Of a stretch of 64,000 nt of DNA, positions 11,701 through 23,733 are shown one piece after another; the first letter of the stretch is position 1, and every line of letters starts with the position of its first letter. Both the position numbers and the translations under genes were made by a program. Under the pieces are notes generated by a model. The model saw only the letters and a program-made list of their open reading frames with translations. It had not been told where the DNA came from and did no database searches. Origin of the DNA: Davidsoniella eucalypti (Eukaryota > Ascomycota > Sordariomycetes > Microascales > Ceratocystidaceae); contig RMBW01000003.1 of assembly GCA_004009845.1 (NCBI GenBank), positions 62,001 to 126,000 of the forward strand. Direction: 5' to 3'.

Positions 11701-12135
11701 AAGCCTAAGCCTGGCCAGTTACTCCCCCAATGGATGTGCGACGTGTGGCGGAACAAGTTCCTATTCTGGTCTATCATGGTAGGTTTCGTCACCTTGTTCC
11801 CGCTGCTCTACATTCCCGTCATCAACAAGACTGTGTTCAAGCACAAGGGAATTAGCTGGGAATGGGCCATTGTGTTCATCGCTGCTGGGTTGTTCTTCGC
11901 CGGTGTCGAGAGCTGGAAATGGGCCAAGCGCGTCTATTTCCGCCGTCAAGCAAAGAAGACACACGGTACTCAATGGAAGGACCTCGATATCGAACAGCGT
12001 GTCTTTGGTGAATACTTCTCGAGCAATGCCAGCGTTTCGACTACTCCTTCGACTTCTACTCCGGCTACGGATATCACTCAACAGCCGGAAGTCAAAGATC
12101 AGTCTGGTAACACCCCTGCTCCCGGAAGACAATGA
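8722..12135 (+). CDS. ENA-type (P-type IID) Na+/K+-exporting ATPase 1
   Basis: Exons 8722-9239, 9306-10986 and 11047-12135 encode 1,095 residues, the usual ENA size. These plasma-membrane pumps hydrolyse ATP to expel Na+ or K+, mainly at high salt or alkaline pH. Seen: N-terminal cation-ATPase region, VIVGFFQEYSAEKTM in the early membrane part, TGES phosphatase loop (188-191), phosphorylated Asp383 in DKTGTLTQGKMV, nucleotide-domain signatures FDSDVKRMSV and MLTGDHPETAKAIA, TGDGVND hinge (734-740), and C-terminal membrane helices. The TM4 motif MIPASLVVVLTITM is ENA-like (the recalled yeast form is IPSSLVVVLT) and lacks the Glu that Ca2+ pumps carry there. Intron 1 interrupts ADIR and intron 2 precedes TGDGVND; both restore the frame. 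The Ser/Thr-rich tail (about 1065-1090) may be a phosphorylation target. No defects seen; whether Na+ or K+ is preferred cannot be read from sequence. Confidence 0.95.
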
Positions 12136-13089
12136 CTATGGCGGGGAGGAAAGCCCCGTAATTTGTTTGTTGGAGGTGCTGTTGGTGAGGACATTGATAG
12201 CGATGCTTCTTTGGAAGTATCTTTGGTCAGGTCTGTTGGTGCTCTTGAAGTCGGTGGGGTCTTCGGCAGTTCAAAAATGAATGGTGTAGAGATTGTTGCC
12301 GTAGGTGATGAACTCAATGTTGTTAGTGGTGCTGGACTTATGATGGTCAATCTCGCAGTTGCTTCGCCTGAAGTTACTGTCAACATCGTCAAGTCATTCT
12401 CGTCTTTTTCTTCCAGTTTCGATCCTCAGAAATCTGTCTCCGATGCTCATGGAGGCAAGTCTTCTAAGAACCGAGGCTGTGGCGACTTCTTCGGAAGAAG
12501 CTCTTACTTTACTTATCTGCAGACAGATTGTCTCCGATTCTCTGTCAGCATTTTATATAAGCATACAAAACCCAAACTAGCAGCCCATCCTTATATGTGT
12601 GAAATGTGCCTTGTGAAAGTAAATAAAGAGTCTCTATATATACAATCCATCTGAAGCAACGTCGTGCAAGATTGACAGGAACAAGATAACGTCATACACA
12701 TGGTTTCGAGATATCGAGGAACAACATCGGATTCTGTCAACGGATCTCCCTGCATAACATACAACACAGACGTCAGATCACTAACACTTCTGGAATGCCC
12801 TTCAATGCTTATGTTACGATTATTGATATTTAAAGGTAACCCTGTATTCATTATGAGGCCCGAATAAAGGCATATAAGAGAGAAAAACCGCTAGAGGGGT
12901 ATCTAAACAAGAGTGATCCGCAACTAAAAGCCAATGTACAAGTACAACTGGCTGAAAAGACTCGGCAGATAGAAGAAGAAAAAAAGACATTATGGTATAT
13001 AGAAAAAACAAAATCAAACAAAGCCGCCTTGCACCCAGCAGAGTCATGGCATGGCATTCAAACTCATCACAGTTTTATACAAATATAGA
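12136..13089. other. Intergenic region, tail-to-tail
   Basis: Lies between the ATPase and the minus-strand surface-protein gene, whose 3' ends face each other. An open frame at 12163-12654 and its antisense at 12099-12392 start immediately after the ATPase stop and resemble no known family; the region is most likely 3' UTR. The rest is AT-rich. Confidence 0.5.
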
Positions 13090-13893
13090 CTATAGTATCG
13101 CCGCTACTAAGCTTGCACATACCAGCAATGCAATCACGGCAGGCGGCCTCGTCAGAACCGCAGCATCCTCTTCATCGTCCGATGCGCCGTTGTCCTCGCC
13201 GGCCACATAGCTCGAGTTTGCCGTGTCCCCGACCTTGACTTTCTCGCCTGTCGGGTACGCGATATTGTAGACGGGTAACGAGGTCAGAACATTTGGTGTT
13301 CCGAGGGGGTGTGTGCAGTTAGCTTGGTTCTCGGCAGGATAATCCAGAGTGCACGTCTCGTCGTAGCCATACTGGCAGGTCGAGTCGAGGATGTTGTACA
13401 AGACGTAGTTCTGGGCTACGTAGCCATCAGCGTCGTCGTCCAGACACGAGGCCAAGTAGTTCATGCTGTTGGATGCGCTCAACGGGATCTTTTGGTCGTC
13501 CGTGTTGATCAGATGGGCGCATTCAGACGCATCAACGTCTTCGTATTCCATAGTGACAGCGCCGCCGCTTGTAGGATGCTCTGTAGCTGATTTTCCAGTG
13601 ATGAGCCAGTTCCAGGCATCGTAGCTGACATCGTAGGCGCCCTGCGATTGGTCGATGCGCAGCAGGTTGAGCGAGCGTGTGCTATTGTACGAAAGCGAGA
13701 TGCAGATATTGCTACAGGATATGCTGCCCGGCCAGTATGCCACGCGGTCGGTGTCGATGAAGCAGCCGAGAACGCCGACAGATGATGAATAACTATCGTG
13801 GGGTGTCACGGCAGCAGTGCCGGAGTCTGCCGAGACGGTGGCAAGGAACGACGCCGCAAGTGCGCCGAACATAAATCTAGGCGCTGATTTCAT
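13090..13893 (-). CDS. Secreted, probably GPI-anchored cell-surface protein
   Basis: An uninterrupted frame of 267 residues. It begins with a signal peptide (MKSAPRFMFGALAASFLATVSA, cleavage expected near residue 22). The ectodomain has about ten cysteines in a regular pattern, around CFIDTDRVAYWP, SCSNICISLSY, YDAWNWL and NCTHPLGTPNVLTSLPVYNI, and several N-glycosylation sequons (NSTR, NCTH, NSSY). An acidic linker with a plausible anchor site (EDNGASDDEED) precedes a hydrophobic C-terminus (AVIALLVCASLVAAIL), the layout of a GPI signal. I recall similar conserved, uncharacterised fungal secreted proteins with the CFIDT-R-VAYWP core, but no family name or activity. Cell-wall or plasma-membrane location is inferred. 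Confidence 0.82.
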   Translation of the reverse strand: MKSAPRFMFGALAASFLATVSADSGTAAVTPHDSYSSSVGVLGCFIDTDRVAYWPGSISCSNICISLSYNSTRSLNLLRIDQSQGAYDVSYDAWNWLITGKSATEHPTSGGAVTMEYEDVDASECAHLINTDDQKIPLSASNSMNYLASCLDDDADGYVAQNYVLYNILDSTCQYGYDETCTLDYPAENQANCTHPLGTPNVLTSLPVYNIAYPTGEKVKVGDTANSSYVAGEDNGASDDEEDAAVLTRPPAVIALLVCASLVAAIL

Positions 13894-16800
13894 GGTTTTG
13901 TGTGGTCCAGAATGTGAGTATGGGTTGGTGGGCGAGGGCTGAAATCAAGCACACATCAAGCGAGACAAAGTGTCGCGAACCGTGGTCCAAGGGCAAGATG
14001 ACCTCTATGTCGACGGCGCGTTGTCAAGCAGCCACTAATTCGTGTATATATAGGGTTGAAGGGCCAGTTATACTAGCAAATCGATAAGGAGAGACAGAGA
14101 ACAGAAGGCACGAACAGAAGAATGAGCGAATTCCAGACAGCCTAGGAGAAAAAGAAAGAACGGCAGCGGATGCTAAAAGTGCCAGACTTCTTGGGACTAA
14201 GATATCGTGTAGTGACAGGTGCTCTAACAGCGAGGAGAACAAAGCTGATTGGCTAGTAATAAAGAAAGATGATACAATAAACGAAAGGACAATCAAAGCA
14301 GATCTCAAAAGATAGATTAAGCGTCTTACTTGATCAGATTATCGTGAAGTGACAGGACACCCAAGACAGTTTGAGCAGAAAGAAAGAAAAAAAACGCAAG
14401 GAAGAGAGAGAAATGAATCGGGGTGGGTTAAATGAGAAACATGGAGTCGCCTAAAGTGACAGTTGCCCAGCATTCCGATCATGCAGGAACAGGAACAAAG
14501 TACAGGCAAGCACAAGGAAAAGAGAAGGAAAAAAGAGCCAGAGCGTTTTTGATTCGTCTCTTTTTCCTCTCTGGCTATGCTAAATTTCCAGGGAGACCTT
14601 GTTGCTTTGTAGAAAATCCCAAGAACTTAGGCCCTAGGCCACAAAGCAAAGAATAAAGAACAATACAGATACAGATTACAAACGTGGAACAAAGAATTTC
14701 AAGGGCCGGCCTTGATCAGTCGGTCAAAGGGTCCTAATTTGGTTAATGGAGGAGGGGACGCCCAGATCGACAAGGAAAGCAAGCCAGTGCCTGTGCTGAT
14801 TGGAGCAGTGTCCCCTGTTCGCGTTCGGTGTTACACTTTGTTTGGGTTCAAATTAGATACAATGTTGAATTGCAACGCTGCATATTACAGTAAAGCACGA
14901 GCTTTGAGAAAAGGTTTTCCTCTCAATATGATGGCCATGATCGTATCCAATGTATCCTGACTAGCCATGTCGAAGCCGGCGATAGAGAGGACTGCCTTAT
15001 AAGAGACAATTAGAAAGAAGGTTAAAGGCGATCAAGATCTACAACTTTAAGAGCTTAAAACTCAATTACTAACGCATCTCAATTTTCTAAATCTGTCCAG
15101 GGACGCCGCGTTTCAGGGGATTGGTGGTGGCTCCTGGTAACCCTATGGTTAACCCTAGTTTGCACTTACACGGACAGCTTGGTCACGTGCGTAGACCCTA
15201 GTATGCTCCTCTACCAACCCTATGGTTTTCATCAAAATCAAACTTACATTAAAAACTCCGTCTGACTGTTATGAGCACACACTCACAAAAAGTAAGTCGC
15301 GTATGGAGGGTTACAATTGTGCTTATAAGCTTGCAGTTGTAAGTTGGGCGAGAACTTGGTTGAGGCTTTGATGCAACGTTCTGACTCACTGCTTTTTCTT
15401 TTCGTGCTTGTTGTCGTTTTGATACTTGATAATACTCAATGATTTTCAATTGATCAAGAGAAGTTCGACCGTACAATTAGAGGCTATCAGTATCCGATTG
15501 TCACGTGTCACATGCACAGCAGCTTGTTCTTCTGGTGCTTGAATGTGAGCTTGGATAGGGTAAAGGGTTAAGCTTCATTGACCGTTCATTGACCGGAACG
15601 AGTCGGAGCCTGGATGCCAAGTAGCCGCTTGCGCAACTCATACATTTGGCTTTTGATTGGCTGTTGATTAGCTCGCGGAATCCGCAAACTATGTAAGCTC
15701 ACACCGCTTTGTGTGAGGCATGTCAATCTTTGGCTCGGAAGAAGTTAAATTAATGGTAATGACATAAGAAGTAGTATGATGATAACAGAGAAAGTTGTGA
15801 ACAACATATCGATGAGAGCTGTTGTCGAATGTATATAATACATTGATATGTATATAGACGTACATATATATTAGCCAGCTATCGAATCACTACATATCGC
15901 CGACGAATACGAGCCAAGCTGTCTTGTAACCTCAGCACTAACCTCAGTTGATGCTGACTTCTATAGACCGTCATATTGAGCCTGATCGATGGCGTATGTT
16001 CCTCTCCCCCCGCCGTGAGCAAATCGGATTGCTTGGCGCGAGACAAGCCGTCTTTCAAGTCCTCGCGGCTGGCTAAGGCTGAGTTGGCGGCCATCCTACT
16101 GACATGCTAAGTTCTCAAGAGAAGAAGGGATAGCTCCAAGACTCGAGAATGAAGCCAAGGGAACCCGGGGAAAAAAGGCTCGCAAAAAAAGGATGCTGCT
16201 ACGATGGCAGATGGACTTGCCGGTATAATGTATAGATAGACCTCTTGCTATGTAGACATTTCCAACCTCCTTCAAGATAAGACACATGTTTTCGACAAAA
16301 CCAGGCTAGCAGGAGAAGTGAAGAGCAATCGATGTGCAGGGCCATGAATATGTGTATCTGTACATAGTTGTACGTACATTACATGATGCAGCCGCATCTG
16401 TGCGGTAGCGATATTCCCGCCAAAGCAACGGTGTGTTGTTGCCCGGCCATAGTAAAAAGGCTAGAATTCCCCTCATAGCCGAGCACCGGATAGCGACTTG
16501 AAGCTAGAGACCTAGCGAGATATGGCGGAATTGCAAAGTAGCGCAATGCCTTATCGAAGTCTTCCTCGGCTGCGAGAGATTTTGTTGCGCATTACGGTGT
16601 GACGGCTAATACATATAACTATACACTCTATGCGCTTATAAGGGCCGCTTGTTATAGAGGCTGCTTTTATTTCTTTTCTTTTGTTACTTATATTTATTTA
16701 GTAAAGAGGGTAGATAATACATCGTAGTTTGTTCAATCTTATTTGGATTTGAATCATGAAGGATTAATTCGCAAGATGTCGCCATCTAAGTAGACCCAGT

Positions 16801-17313
16801 AGGCTGTATTTTGATTAATTTATTGCATCTTTTTCTTATTCTTTATCTTTTAGCACTTAGGCTGCTGACACCCCGCCATTGAAAAAAAAATTAGTGGAAC
16901 TAGAATTTCGAGTTTTTTTTTCTCAATCTGGCAATTGCCTCCGTAGGCAAATCTATGTTGGTCTTGCCTTTTTCTTCGGTCTTTCCTTTTCTCCTCCCAG
17001 ACTTGGTCTTGTTTACATTTCTATATTCTTGGTGATACTCGAATATAGGCTGTGATATTAGCCGACCTCGCTCTGATCAACGGCCTCGACTTTGTGCTTC
17101 TCTTTTTCTTGTCCCGACTCAAAATTGATTCGCATCGCATCGACCCGCCCCCCTGCATTTTTTTCCTATTTTTTTTCTCTATTTTTTTTCTCTATTTTTT
17201 CTGCGCATTTTTTACCTCGATTCTTTGCGCTTGTGCCATCGCTCTCGATCGACAACGCTCTGATAACTTCTCTAGTCAACAGACCGACCATCACATCACA
17301 TCACATCGGCAAC
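13894..17313. other. Intergenic region between divergent genes
   Basis: Promoter region for the surface-protein gene (minus) and the PRPP synthetase gene (plus). No credible gene was recognised: the open frames at 14432, 14712, 15249, 15879 and 16096 are short and without family features. AACCCTATGGTT occurs twice near 15138 and 15216, and CATTGACCG is duplicated near 15578-15598. The last 350 bases are strongly T/C-rich. Confidence 0.5.
17157..17225 (+). promoter_or_regulatory. Pyrimidine-rich promoter/leader tract of the PRPP synthetase gene
   Basis: A nearly uninterrupted T/C tract with repeated TTTTTTCTCTA units lies 90-155 bases before the start codon. CT-rich tracts just upstream of transcription starts are common in highly expressed filamentous-fungal genes. 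The exact start point cannot be read. Confidence 0.4.
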
Positions 17314-18684
17314 ATGGTCAGAAACATTGTCGTGCTGGGCGGAAACTCGCACCCCAAACTAGTTGCCAGCATTTGCCATATCCTGGGCATCCAACCCTGC
17401 GACCGTAAACTCAACAAGTTCTCCGTCGGCGAGTCTCGCTGTGAGATCGAAGACTCGGTCCGTGGCAAGGATGTCTTTATCATCCAGACTGCCAGCGGCA
17501 AGGTCAACGACAACTTCATCGACCTGTGCATCATGATTTCGGCCTGCAAGACTGGCTCGGCCCGTCGTATCACCGTGGTCATGCCTCTCTTCCCGTACTC
17601 GAGACAGCCCGACCTACCGTACACCAAGTCTGGTGCTCCCCTGACTGGCTCTCAGAACAACGGAAAGACCGAGTACACGTTCGAGAGTGTGCCCAGCACT
17701 CCCCACCCTAACAATATGAAGTCTGCTGGCTTCACTGACGCTACCGATATGTCCCAGATCGCCAAGTCGACTGCCTCCACGCCCACTACGATGACCCACG
17801 ACATGGGCAGCGGCGTCAGAAAGGACGTCCAAGCCAACCCTGGCTACAAACAGTGGATTGCCCAGCCTGGTGCTCTCATTGCCGATCTTCTAACCTGCGC
17901 CGGCGCTGACCACATCCTGACCATGGATCTGCACGACAGTCAGTTCCAGGGATTCTTCGACAAGCCGGTCGACAACTTGTATGGACGGCCGCTGCTGAAG
18001 CGTTACATCACCCAGTACATCGAGAACTACCAGGACGCAGTGATTGTGTCACCCGATGCCGGTGGCGCTAAGCGTGCGACTGCTGTCGCTGACGGCCTAT
18101 CTATGGACTTTGCTCTAATTCACAAGGTAAACCAAATACGCACCACTTTCAGTATTTTTTGTATTAGCCGGCAGTGATATAGTGTGCTGACTTGTCTTGT
18201 GTCTCTGTCTCCTATAGGAGCGTAAACCTATCAGAATCAACGACAAGCACAACGCTACCATGATGTTGGTTGGTAAGGTGCGCGGAAAGGTCTGCATTAT
18301 GATTGACGACTTGGCCGACACCGCCAACACTATCACGCGCGCGGCTCGTGTTCTCAAGCGCGAGGGTGCTGTTGCTGTCTTTTGCTTGATTACACACGGC
18401 ATCTTTAGTGGTGATGCCCTACAGAGACTGGCCCAGAGTGACGTCGACAAGGTCGTTGTCACGAACACGGTCCCCCAAGACGAACACAAGGCCATTTTGG
18501 GCAGCAAGTTGGATGTACTAGATGTGAGTTCCCCAACTAACCCATCACCCCTCCGTCTTGATCTCCCCGGGGCTGAGATGCCTCTATGGGATACCGACTT
18601 ACACTATAACTCTAGATTGCTCCCTCGTTTGCGGAAGCCTGCCGTCGTATTCACTTTGGCGAATCTCTCAATGTGCTATTCTAA
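17314..18684 (+). CDS. PRS1: Ribose-phosphate pyrophosphokinase (PRPP synthetase) subunit
   Basis: Exons 17314-18126, 18218-18523 and 18616-18684 encode 394 residues. The enzyme transfers pyrophosphate from ATP to ribose 5-phosphate, giving PRPP for purine, pyrimidine, histidine, tryptophan and NAD synthesis in the cytosol. Seen: N-terminal LGGNSHPKLV and FSVGESRCEI, VIVSPDAGGAKRATAVADGL (about 243-262), the PRPP-binding loop MIDDLADTANTI (about 299-310), and a last exon ending CRRIHFGESLNVLF, the normal family C-terminus. Instead of the bacterial-type ARQDKK stretch there is SRQPDLPYTKSGAPL followed by an insertion of about 70 Ser/Thr/Asn-rich residues (about 111-184) before the conserved ADLLTCAGADHILTMDLH. 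Such insertions occur in fungal PRS1/PRS5-type subunits of the hetero-oligomeric enzyme, so the symbol is probable, not certain. The start ATG has a good context (CAACATGG). All introns are in phase 0. Confidence 0.93.
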
Positions 18685-20803
18685 GCTGTATCTGCCACTG
18701 ATGAGAAGATGCCATTGGGGTATATGGAATTTCTAAGAAAAAATCGAAAATACGGACATAGATCAAGTGATACTTATATCCTGTATTCGTGTGACGTCAC
18801 TTACCAACATGGTCCGCCTAGCTTGGCTATATAATCTCTTTCTCTCGATCTGTGACTCGACTTTCGAACAGCATGCCAAAAAAACGACAATTACTACAAA
18901 AAAAACTAGACACCAATTCGAAACACATTGAAGCATGTGTGAGCCCGACCGACTTAACTCGACTCGATTCACCATATATGCTTAACACTATTGCTATGTC
19001 TTTGAGGGCAATGGCTCTAGGACATCATTCACATTGAAAAACAAGGAAAAAGAAAACACGACAAAAACTCATATGCACAGCGGGAAAAAAACGGCGTTCT
19101 AGGCTTTTACATCTTTCTTTTGGTGTTTCTTTTGCTTTTACTATATCTACCGACCATTGGTTACTACAGGAAATGGTGTTAAAGGAACCGTGGATAGCTC
19201 GGCTATTTTGGCCATGTGAAAGCACACCCTTCTCGAATTAGATCCTGTAGTATCATGGTCACCCACCACCCATGGGTTACTTTACTCTTTTTTCACTTTT
19301 TTATTTTGCTGCATATCTGCCATCGATACAACCATTTTACTTTCTGATTAATCATGTTTAAAGTTCATTCCGCCCCTTAGAAACCCGGGATTGATAAGAG
19401 ACTTTGGCATATACATGTACAGAAACGAAACTCAGACCAAAAACACAAGCTGACATTGCTCAAGATATGAATGTGTATCGTCTCTATTATTGGGCTAAAT
19501 ATGACTCTCATACCTTATGTGTTGAATTATCGAGTTCAAAAGTTCTATATACTGTCAAACGTTCCACCTGGAATCTTGACCTATGGCTGAAGAGAACTAG
19601 CAACTTTTGGTTAAATGAACCTGGGGTAATTTGTAGGTTTCAAAAGAAATGACTGTGAGTAATACATGGCCATCAACTAGGTCATGATCTTGCTTCTTGG
19701 TCTATGTCTAGCACGGCACGAATCACGATCTTGGGCGTTTTTCCTCGGCCAAATATAATAAAAGAAGCGGCTATCGATACCAGCTTTAGTTAAAATAAAA
19801 AGGTACAATACGGAGTACTTTGGAAGATAATGGCAGTACATGTCCTACTTTTCTTAGAAGACATCAAGTCTTGATATGAATATTCCCTTATCCGCATGTC
19901 CGAACAGAGGATCCCGAGGATACAGCCGATAATCGATAAACGATACATTTTACTAAGGCCATACTATAGTGGCCATAGTATCACTCTACATATTATATTC
20001 GATATTCGTCGCCGCATAGGGGATAAAAACGAATCTTTTCCTTCTTAATAACTATGTATGTAGTTTGTATCGTGTCTTGTTTAACCGTGGCCAAGTGTTT
20101 AGTGCAAAAAGAAGAAAAAATTTGCCGGGATAATTGACATGGATGATGGCAAAATCAAAAGAGTCAGAGGGCCAGAAAAAATAACCAACTATAAGAAGAA
20201 GAAAAAAAAGAGCGCTTTTACAGTGAATACCAAGCAAGTAATGATTTTTCATCTTTCTTCAACTTTGTTCTTGATTTTTTCTGTCTATATCTCTCGATAC
20301 ATCTCATCTCACTTGAGTTTCATTAGTATCTCATGGGTCAACTAAGCCAAGACTATCACGTTGTATATTCAAAGTATGTCACTCTCCCCTCCCTAGAGTA
20401 CAGATGTAACAGGATATAACAGTGAGTCTTATTCTTTTTCTTTCTTCTCGTTGTTATAATCTCACGAGCTGCCGTGAGATACTCGGTATTGTCTCGGCCA
20501 GAAGAGATTCCCATACTTTTTTATATCTCTTCCACGATATGAGCCATGTCATATTCTACTTACTAGTCTTTTTTTTGGTTTGTTGTAGCTTTGACTAATT
20601 TGAAGCCATAGCGTTTTATAGAAGAGCCTTTGAAGCAACATAGAAATCCCTCCGCCGTCGGAATAAGCCTTTAAAAAAAATCCAGGTCTAGGGTCTATCT
20701 AGTGTTTTTTTTTCTTGCTCTGCTTCACCGTAAGAACTACGATAAGGGCACAACAAAAAAGCAACCACCCATTTATCTCCTATTCTTTGTATATCTCTTC
20801 ACT
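18685..20803. other. Intergenic region, no gene recognised
   Basis: AT-rich, with many A and T runs (for example 18891-18905 and 20195-20215). No open frame longer than about 82 codons, and none with family features. The final 100 bases before 20804 are the T/C-rich leader of the LrgAB-type gene. Confidence 0.55.
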
Positions 20804-22677
20804 ATGATTGCTCCGGCGGCGATATTGCCCGAAGAGCTACAGACAGCCAAAGAGGCTGTGCTTATTGTATGTGAACTGTCTTCCCTATCTCTGCAGCTCA
20901 AAAAGTATACCAGACATCTAACATCTTTCCACAGAGTCTGGCGGCATGGCGTCCGCTCCTCGTCACGCAGTTCCTTCTTGTGCCGTTGGGCATCACAGCC
21001 ATGCTGGTAGCGTGTTTCGGCGTCGACCGCTTCTTCGTCCACTACGGCGTCTCGTTTCCGGCGTCTGTGGCCTGTCTTTTGCTGCTCTTCGGCGCCTTGA
21101 TCGCCACCGAGCAGATCATCGGCCAACACCGCACGCGTGGGATCGTGGGCTGTATCAAAGTCCCGGTAAGGTGTTTTGCGCCGTTGACTCTTGAGAGTGC
21201 TGTAGAGAAAGGTCTCGGGCTGGCTAACCGTGTTGTTTCTAGGCCGACTGGGCTCTTCGTTGGATGAACATCTTCTTTGCGCCGCCTTTCGTCATGCTGC
21301 CTCTTAGCTCGCCGATCAGCATCATCGAGGTCCTTAAGATCATCGCCGTGTTTGGTTCGTTGTGCCCTCATCATCCCCTTCTTTCGTTCGCCCACTAACA
21401 AGTTGTCGACGGGCTAAGTCATCGGCTTCATCATCACCATGATCTTCTGTGCGTATCTCACGCGCATAATCCAGCTTGTGACGGGAACATCCAAACGCTC
21501 TCTGACCGCCCGGGCCGAAGAGCTTCACGTCTCCGACACTGACGAGAACATCCCAATGACTTCTCCATCGCCCGTGCGTGCCACTCCGATGACAGATGGC
21601 GGCGATCCGACGCTGACTCCGGCGCCGGACTCGCCGCCTTCCGGTCTATCGCCGTCGCCGAGCGTCATCGCCTTGAGCACTCTGGCTCCTGCCCGGCTCC
21701 ACGGCACCTTGTCAAACATCCTAGAGTCGCCAACGCCGCCGATGCCGCTCATGGAGCAGGCCGAACCGGCGCCGAGCAAGGCACAGGTATGGGCTGGCGT
21801 GCTCACCAAGCATCGCTATGCCGTGCTGTACTCGGCCGTTCTAGTAACTGTCGGCATCCCGGTCTACTTCGCTAGCAACTATGCCATGCCGTTGCATCTC
21901 TGCATCAGTTTGCTCACCTTCCACTGCGCCATGCAAGTGCCCGCCACATGGCGCCGTTTTCTGCATCCCGTTCTAGTCTCGGCATTGTTCTCCGTTCTTA
22001 TCATCTGGGCCTTTGCTGCCATGCACGGCGACAAGCTCTTCCCGACCCTGCGCACCTTCAAGACCGGAACGACCTATCTAAAGCTTTGGGCCGCTGCCGG
22101 AAATCCTGCTGCTGCTGCCGCGCTGCCTCACCCTGGTGCCGGCGATCTCTTCAGTACTGTTCTAGATGCTAGCATCGTGTCTCTCGCCATGCCCATGTTC
22201 CAGTACCGCCGTGAACTGCGGGAACACTTTGTAGCCATCGTGACGCCTAACATCGTCATCTCGATTGCTTCGCTGTTCCTTTACCCAGTTGTCTGCTTCG
22301 CTATCGGCATCGAGGCTACCCGAGCGCTGGCTTTCACTGCCCGTAGCTTGACTCTGGCTCTGGCTCTGCCGGCCGTGGCAAACCTGGGCGGCGACTCGCA
22401 GACCTGTGCCGCAGTAGCAATCATGAGTGGCGTCATTGGCGTTCTGATCGGCAAGAAGATTCTGGCTCTGATCCGTATCCCGGAAGACGACTATGTGACC
22501 CGGGGTGTTACTTTCGGTGCCAATTCGTCGGCACTAGGAACTGCCATGTTGCTGTCCACTGACCCAAGAGCGGCAGCTTTGTCTAGCCTGTCAATGAGCT
22601 TATTCGGTGCTATAACAGTGCTCTTCACGTCTATTCCAGCTATAGTGACCGCTGTGCGTTCGCTTGCTGGGCTGTAG
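20804..22677 (+). CDS. LrgA-LrgB fusion membrane protein (PLGG1-like)
   Basis: Four exons, 20804-20866, 20935-21165, 21243-21354 and 21419-22677, encode 554 residues. The N-terminal third has several hydrophobic helices (SLAAWRPLLVTQFLLVPLG, VACLLLLFGALIA, FFAPPFVMLPLS, IGFIITMIFCAYLT) in the LrgA/CidA arrangement. A disordered Ser/Pro/Thr-rich linker follows (about residues 160-270). The C-terminal part is LrgB-like, with PMFQYRRELREH, LTLALALPAVANLGG and FGANSSALGTAML. Bacterial LrgA and LrgB are separate holin-like or small-metabolite transport proteins; the plant fusion PLGG1 exports glycolate/glycerate from plastids. In fungi the substrate and membrane are unknown, and export of a glycolate-like or pyruvate-like acid is only a hypothesis. 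No organelle-targeting signal is evident. The short first exon and the phase-1 third intron are inferred from splice signals. Confidence 0.87.
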
Positions 22678-22825
22678 ATCAGCAGCCGCTCTCGATCACG
22701 CTGTTCAAAAAGGACTGGCCTTCAAACACAATTTACGTTTCATTAACAATATACCATCTAGCTTATAAAAATGTATATACACCTATACCCTTATCTTCCC
22801 AGCTCGACTTCCTTATTCCCTTATA

Positions 22826-23733
22826 TTAGATTCTCATTGCTTCGATGGCTGCGGATGCTGCGGACCTGCTACCGTAGCGCCACCGCGATAGTGGCAACCG
22901 GTCGTTTACAATATCACCAGTGGCCCATAGTATACGTTTCTTGTCCATATCCTCGTCGATCTCATCGTCAGGGCAGATGATGTAGAATTTCTCAGTTGAG
23001 ATATGGGCATCCAAATAGTCAATCACTTGCTTCGGGCTCCATGCTCCCGGCGGCTTCTCGTCTCGCACTCCTTGGCCGGTCTAGAGGAGAGCCATGGTTA
23101 GCAAATCGACAACATACTCCGTGGGTTTGTACATACCATTCCAGTGAACGTCCATCCCGGCACAAGCAAGTGAACGGTTGTCGGCTCAGCCTGCAAGTCA
23201 AAGCTCAGCTGCTCCGCAATGCTCTTGACAGCTGCTTTGGACGCATTGTAGGCAGGGTTTCCCGGCGGGTTGGTGATGCCCTGTTTGGAGCCCGTGATAA
23301 TGATGGCTGACGGCTTGCTGTTGGGGTTTCTGGCTGTAGCCCGCACCAGCGGAAGGAAAGCATTGATGCCATGTATGACGCCAAACAAGTTGGTATCCAA
23401 GGTAGCACGGAACGCCGCAACATCATCCCATGAAGCGCCGTTGATGCTTATGCCGGCATTCAGAGCCATCAGCTCGATGGCGCCGCCGAAGTGTCTCTCC
23501 GCCGCTTCCCGCAGCATTGCCCATGACACCGGGGAAGAAACATCACAAGTCACACTGACGATCTTGATGTACGGGTATTGGTTGGCGAACGCTGCGAGCG
23601 GCATGATGTCCCGGTCGGCCAGGAGCAAAGACATTCCAGCCTCGGCGCAGTGTCTGGCCAGCGCGAAGCCGATACCAGAGGCGGCACCAGTGATTAGGGC
23701 GTGAGCGCCGGGGGTAAAAACGGCCGCGGGCAT
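22826..23733 (-). CDS. Short-chain dehydrogenase/reductase (SDR)
   Basis: Two exons on the minus strand, 23733-23137 and 23080-22826, with a 56-bp intron (GTATGT...CTAG), give 283 residues. Classical SDR features are present: the NAD(P)-binding TGAASGIG (about 14-21), ADRD after the second strand, which suggests NAD(H), CDVSSP (about 63-68), LNAGIS (about 91-96), the catalytic Ser in ITGSKQG and Tyr-x-x-x-Lys in YNASK. The C-terminus (RDEKPPGAWSPKQVIDYLDAH, then an acidic DDEIDEDMDKK) is longer than the minimal domain and probably shapes the substrate pocket. Substrate unknown. The gene converges with the LrgAB-type gene, whose stop lies 148 bases away, so the two 3' UTRs probably overlap or abut. 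Cytosolic location is assumed because no targeting signal is visible. Confidence 0.9.

Noticed and set aside
2968..12135. EFE-like gene and ENA ATPase as one functional cluster
   Set aside because: They are separated by a transposon relic and 4 kb of spacer, with separate promoters and unrelated functions.
12099..12654. Open frames on both strands just after the first ENA ATPase stop
   Set aside because: No family features or signal peptide; position and composition fit a 3' UTR. Both strands open over the same stretch points to composition, not coding.
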